DNA of 64,000 bases, taken from Cryobacterium melibiosiphilum. GTDB taxonomy: Bacteria; Actinomycetota; Actinomycetes; Actinomycetales; Microbacteriaceae. The first letter of the stretch is position 1. The number at the start of each line of letters is the position of its first letter. Under the pieces are notes generated by a model. That model was not told where the DNA came from. It ran no database searches and saw nothing but the letters and a program-made list of their open reading frames with translations. The stretch spans positions 186,001-250,000 of the forward strand of contig NZ_QZVS01000097.1 in NCBI RefSeq assembly GCF_003602235.1. Direction: 5' to 3'. Of this stretch, positions 61,901 through 64,000 are shown piece by piece. The position numbers and the translations under genes were made by a program.

Positions 61901-63416
61901 GCACCTTTTCACCGGCGCCTAGGCCGGCGGTGCGGCGAGCCGCGATGAGGCCCTCGAGCGCGGCCAGCAGCGCGGTCGCAGCGTTGTAGTCGGAGGCCAG
62001 CCCGTTCAGCCGCAGGGGGCTGTAGGCGGAGTTGACGTGCGGCATCCACTTCAGCCAGGACCAGTCTGCGGTGGAATCGCCGCCGGCGAACGCGGTGACC
62101 ACGAGGTCGGCGGGTGAGTGCAGCCCGGCCAGCTGGGTGAGCACGCTGCGGGCCGCGTCGAGGGCGACCGGGGAGGTGCCGGCGATGCCGAGGGCGCCCG
62201 AGCGGGCCAGGTTTTCGATCACGGGAACGTCGCTCACCGGCGTGAAGCGGTCGACGATGCCGTTCACCTGGTGCCATTCGGCGACGCTGCCGCTGTTCTT
62301 GCTCGGCAGGGTGACGGTGTTGCGGCTGGGCAGGGTTCCGAGGCCCAGCCGCACCTCGAGAAAGCTGGCGTGTTCGGGTTTGCGCGTCCAGAGCAGCGCG
62401 GAATGCTCGCTCATCGCGGCGCTGACCTGCGTCGCCGAGGGCGATTCGTTGACGCGGGCGGTGACCTCGAGCGTGCGTTCGGTCACGAGGGTCTCTTCGA
62501 GGTCGGTGATCGCCGCATCGAAGCGTGCGGTGTCGTCGCGGGATTTGCGACGGTTCTGGATGCGGGAGTCGATCCAGGTGCCGAGCATGATGAGCGGTGA
62601 CAGGGCGATGAAGATGAGCATGTAGGCCTGCCCGGTCACGAAGAACAGCACCGCGCCGAGAATGATCGGGCTGATCACCGCGAGCACGGGAAACCGGGCC
62701 TTGTCGGGAGGGGTGGGCAGCTCCGGCGCGGTGAACGTGCGCCCCGCGTAGACCGGGTCGACGCGCGGCGACCGCGAGAAGTCGGTGGCCTCGGCCTCGG
62801 CCGCCCGGCCCCCGCCGCCACCCGGGGCGGCCAGCGGCACGATGACGAGCACGGTCTCGCCCAGGCGGATGCGCGCGGTCGCCGACACGAGGGACCGATG
62901 GAACAACACCCCGTCGACGGTGACGCCGTTGGCGGAGTTGAGGTCGGTGACGCTGATCGTCTCGCCGACGGTGATCACCGCATGGCGGCGTGAGACCTGC
63001 GGGTCGGTCAGCTGCACCTGGAAGTCGGGTTCGCTGCCGACGTAGTTGACCCCGCTCGCCAACGTGAACTCGCTGCCGGCGTCTGGCCCCTCGAGTACCC
63101 GCACGATTGCGGCGGCATCCCCGAAGAAGTCGTCGCCGGTGCGGCGTTCGCCCGCGCCGACGACCTCGACGGTGCAGCCGGAACGCAGGTTGGACTCGTG
63201 CACCGCCGCCGACGGGTTGAGCAGCCGGGCCTGGCTGCGCCCGGGATATTCCACCCGCAGGGTGAGTTCCGCGGAGGATTCCGTATCGGTCCCGCGTGGC
63301 CCCGACCCGCCGCCGAGGTGGCGGGCCACATCGTTGACGGTGGCCGTGACATCCGCTGTCACCAGCACGTCTGCCACGGTTCCGGTGGCGTTTCGCAACG
63401 CTAGCCGTAGTTTCAT
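58962..63416 (-). CDS. FHA-fused EccC/EssC-type T7SS ATPase
   Basis: 1484 residues. An N-terminal ubiquitin-like/FHA part (about 1-200; FHA near 113-190 with SRRHAVITV and DLNSANGVTVDG) precedes two membrane helices near 240-285. Three FtsK/SpoIIIE modules follow: Walker A GGTTGSGKSE near 709 with IIVIDEF, a second GTGGSGKTS near 1032, and a third near 1309 reading GPFGSGRTTT, with Arg for Lys. FHA fusion is the EssC (Firmicutes T7SSb) plan; the window has no EccB, EccD, EccE or MycP. The motor of the secretion locus. ATG 63416 has AGGA upstream. Confidence 0.9.
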   Translation of the reverse strand: MKLRLALRNATGTVADVLVTADVTATVNDVARHLGGGSGPRGTDTESSAELTLRVEYPGRSQARLLNPSAAVHESNLRSGCTVEVVGAGERRTGDDFFGDAAAIVRVLEGPDAGSEFTLASGVNYVGSEPDFQVQLTDPQVSRRHAVITVGETISVTDLNSANGVTVDGVLFHRSLVSATARIRLGETVLVIVPLAAPGGGGGRAAEAEATDFSRSPRVDPVYAGRTFTAPELPTPPDKARFPVLAVISPIILGAVLFFVTGQAYMLIFIALSPLIMLGTWIDSRIQNRRKSRDDTARFDAAITDLEETLVTERTLEVTARVNESPSATQVSAAMSEHSALLWTRKPEHASFLEVRLGLGTLPSRNTVTLPSKNSGSVAEWHQVNGIVDRFTPVSDVPVIENLARSGALGIAGTSPVALDAARSVLTQLAGLHSPADLVVTAFAGGDSTADWSWLKWMPHVNSAYSPLRLNGLASDYNAATALLAALEGLIAARRTAGLGAGEKVRSRLKADTADSIDRGQAVERLPASPAIVVLVTAEAPADRSRLVALGDEGADYGVFLVWLAHSVTALPVVCRTYLDVDPDAGRVQVGFVRSGRTVDLTELDRVDAGAAATAARALAPVEDIGARVLDESDLPRSVNFLDLYDGNVADDTGAVIRRWVKNDSLTGGWVPGSQREAGGIRALVGQGASEPFYLDLRAHGPHALVGGTTGSGKSEFLQTWIMGMAAEYAPDRVTFLLVDYKGGAAFAECVDLPHTVGLVTDLNPHLVRRALLSLRAELKYRETLLNAKGAKDLETLEKRSDPDAPPVLIIVIDEFAALAGEVPEFVDGVVDVAQRGRSLGLHLVLATQRPAGVIKDSLRANTNLRVALRVADEADSLDVLGIPAAAGFDPGTPGRAAAKLGPGRVLDFQAAYLGGHTDGAVTAPEVDVQDLPFGPGAEWATDAARGPRGAGARDIERLATTIARAADARSVQVPRKPWLDQLPELFDLGGLPAAGERLIPIGLLDEPEHQSQTPFLLDLDTVGNLAIIGTGGSGKTSALRTIAVAASAVAGEYPLLVYGLDFAGGGLGMLESLPTVASIVSGDDVERVTRLFKDLAAVIDDRAARFAARRAGSLGDYRALSGLPEPRILVLIDGMGVFRSEFEFAGAGDVFDRFARLAATGRQVGVHFVMTADRAGAFPTPLLANVGQRLVLRLSGESEYASAGVKADVLAEAAPGRALVGGHELQLAVAAGSADVARQSLRVDQLAAALRAAGVATANGIARLAEHISLADLPGTVDGRPTLGVSDDTLQATGLPLDGLFVVTGPFGSGRTTTMTTIVQSVRAARREVQPYLLVGRRSALATVTDWADRSTDAEEADALAMRLAALIESGDAEQLLIVIENVGDFEGLAAEGAVAKLIKAARRAGVPVIAETDTVTAASAWQIYSELKTARAGIVLQPEETDGLSLFRTPFPRVTRSDFPPGRGILVDSGRVTRVQVAFPTP

Positions 63417-63471
63417 TTCCTGGTGCCCCCGACGTCAGCGCTTTTACAACTAGACCCTACGCTAGCGAATC

Positions 63472-63511
63472 GGGTCGGGTCAGGTCGGGTCGGGTCGGGT
63501 CAGGTCGAGTC
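63472..63511. repeat. Pentamer repeat between EAL and EccC genes
   Basis: Eight five-base units (GGGTC five times, with AGGTC and GAGTC variants) in the 93-base gap, reaching the stop codon of the EAL gene. Pentamer slippage could change the last residues of that protein. Confidence 0.8.
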
Positions 63512-64000
63512 AGACAGCGGACGCCGCGAGGCCCACCCGACGTTCGTTCCACATCGCGATCCAGCCGACCAGGTCTTCGGCCGGCATCGGCCGGGCGATG
63601 AAGTAACCCTGCGCGATGTCGCAGTGGGTGCGCTGCACGAGGTCCCAGTCGTCGCGGTCTTCCACGCCCTCGGCCACGACCTCCATGCCCAGCTGCTTGC
63701 CGAGGTCGAGGCTCGCGTGGTACATGGCGAGCGCGGTGCGGTCCCGGGTGGCACCGTGCACGAAGCTGCGATCGATCTTCAACTCGTCAAAGGGGATGTC
63801 GCGCAGCTGGGTGAAGGAGGAGTGCCCGGTGCCGAAGTCGTCGATCGACAGGCGAAACCGTTTCAGGCGCAGCCGGGTGAGAATCTCGAGCGGCGCCCGC
63901 TGGTCGAGCATCAGCCGGCTCTCCGTCACCTCCAGGATCACGTCCTGGGGTGCGACGCCGGCCGAGGTGGCCGCGCTCGACACAAAATTGGCGAAGGTCA
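63510..64000 (-). CDS. EAL-domain protein, c-di-GMP phosphodiesterase-like (5' end missing)
   Basis: The frame is open to the right window edge; 163 codons visible. Motifs of the second half of an EAL domain: LEVTES, IDDFGTGHSSF, LKIDRSFVHG, VVAEGVED, QGYFIARPMPAEDL. The glutamates, DDFG Asp pair and Lys needed for c-di-GMP hydrolysis are present, so this part looks active. The first EAL motif and any GGDEF or sensor domain lie outside. Not obviously part of the T7SS unit. Confidence 0.92.
   Translation of the reverse strand, partial: TFANFVSSAATSAGVAPQDVILEVTESRLMLDQRAPLEILTRLRLKRFRLSIDDFGTGHSSFTQLRDIPFDELKIDRSFVHGATRDRTALAMYHASLDLGKQLGMEVVAEGVEDRDDWDLVQRTHCDIAQGYFIARPMPAEDLVGWIAMWNERRVGLAASAV

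Noticed and set aside
39729..63416. Genomic island of foreign origin
   Set aside because: Base composition, codon use and the CGGATGCC octamer are like the rest of the window; no integrase, attachment repeats or mobile genes flank it. The only tRNA lies about 4 kb away with no repeat of its 3' end seen.
63472..63511. Possible binding-site array in the pentamer repeat
   Set aside because: Too short and too close to the EAL stop; a simple slippage repeat explains it.

Overview
The window is GC-rich (roughly two thirds G+C) chromosomal DNA of an actinomycete. The gene order is recG-coaD-yceD-rpmF-rnc with thiL-ddl-gpsA-plsC-murA-leuD-leuC beside it. Together with GTG/TTG starts, leaderless promoters of the TANNNT-N6-9-start type and a very frequent CGGATGCC octamer, this fits Microbacteriaceae (Cryobacterium/Leifsonia-like); the genus cannot be fixed from the sequence alone. 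No insertion sequence, phage, CRISPR array or rRNA operon is visible.

Region 1 (1-18122) is mainly housekeeping: RNase III (cut by the left edge), L32, a DUF177 protein, a MoxR-DUF58-transglutaminase trio inserted between coaD and yceD, CoaD, RecG, RsmD, ThiL, a DUF3515 lipoprotein, D-Ala-D-Ala ligase, GpsA, PlsC, MurA and LeuDC. Long perfect palindromes close several transcription units.

Region 2 (18390-34366) is one long minus-strand cluster built around phosphorylation and the cell surface: PP2C phosphatase, FHA protein, membrane Ser/Thr kinase, FHA-winged-helix protein, a giant membrane-anchored Ig-like/fibronectin III protein, then a second MoxR-DUF58-transglutaminase trio (this transglutaminase has lost its catalytic Cys and His) and a third FHA protein.

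Region 3 (34489-39707) holds a TerC-family membrane protein behind a yybP-ykoY manganese riboswitch, tRNA-Glu(CTC), a metallo-beta-lactamase-fold protein, and a MacB/LolD-type ABC exporter (with a His-rich tail) followed by a TetR regulator.

Region 4 (39729-63416) is the most interesting part: a type VII secretion (T7SS)-like locus with a complete Tad pilus operon lodged inside it. It contains an FHA-fused EccC/EssC-type ATPase, two WXG100-like proteins (variant F-x-T and W-N-S motifs), a LysM/winged-helix membrane protein, an EspG-like candidate, and two predicted alpha/beta-hydrolases each followed by a lipoprotein gene. A third unit has a broken hydrolase fragment followed by a lipoprotein that resembles the one in the first unit. 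Four separate minus-strand units (starts at 42297, 49336, 57966, 58878) share a promoter-like motif, TAGRCT-GGSCCC-N4/5-GGGGGTRGAC. I read this as a coordinately expressed effector/immunity-type secretion system; the function is inference. The window ends in a truncated EAL-domain (c-di-GMP phosphodiesterase-like) gene.
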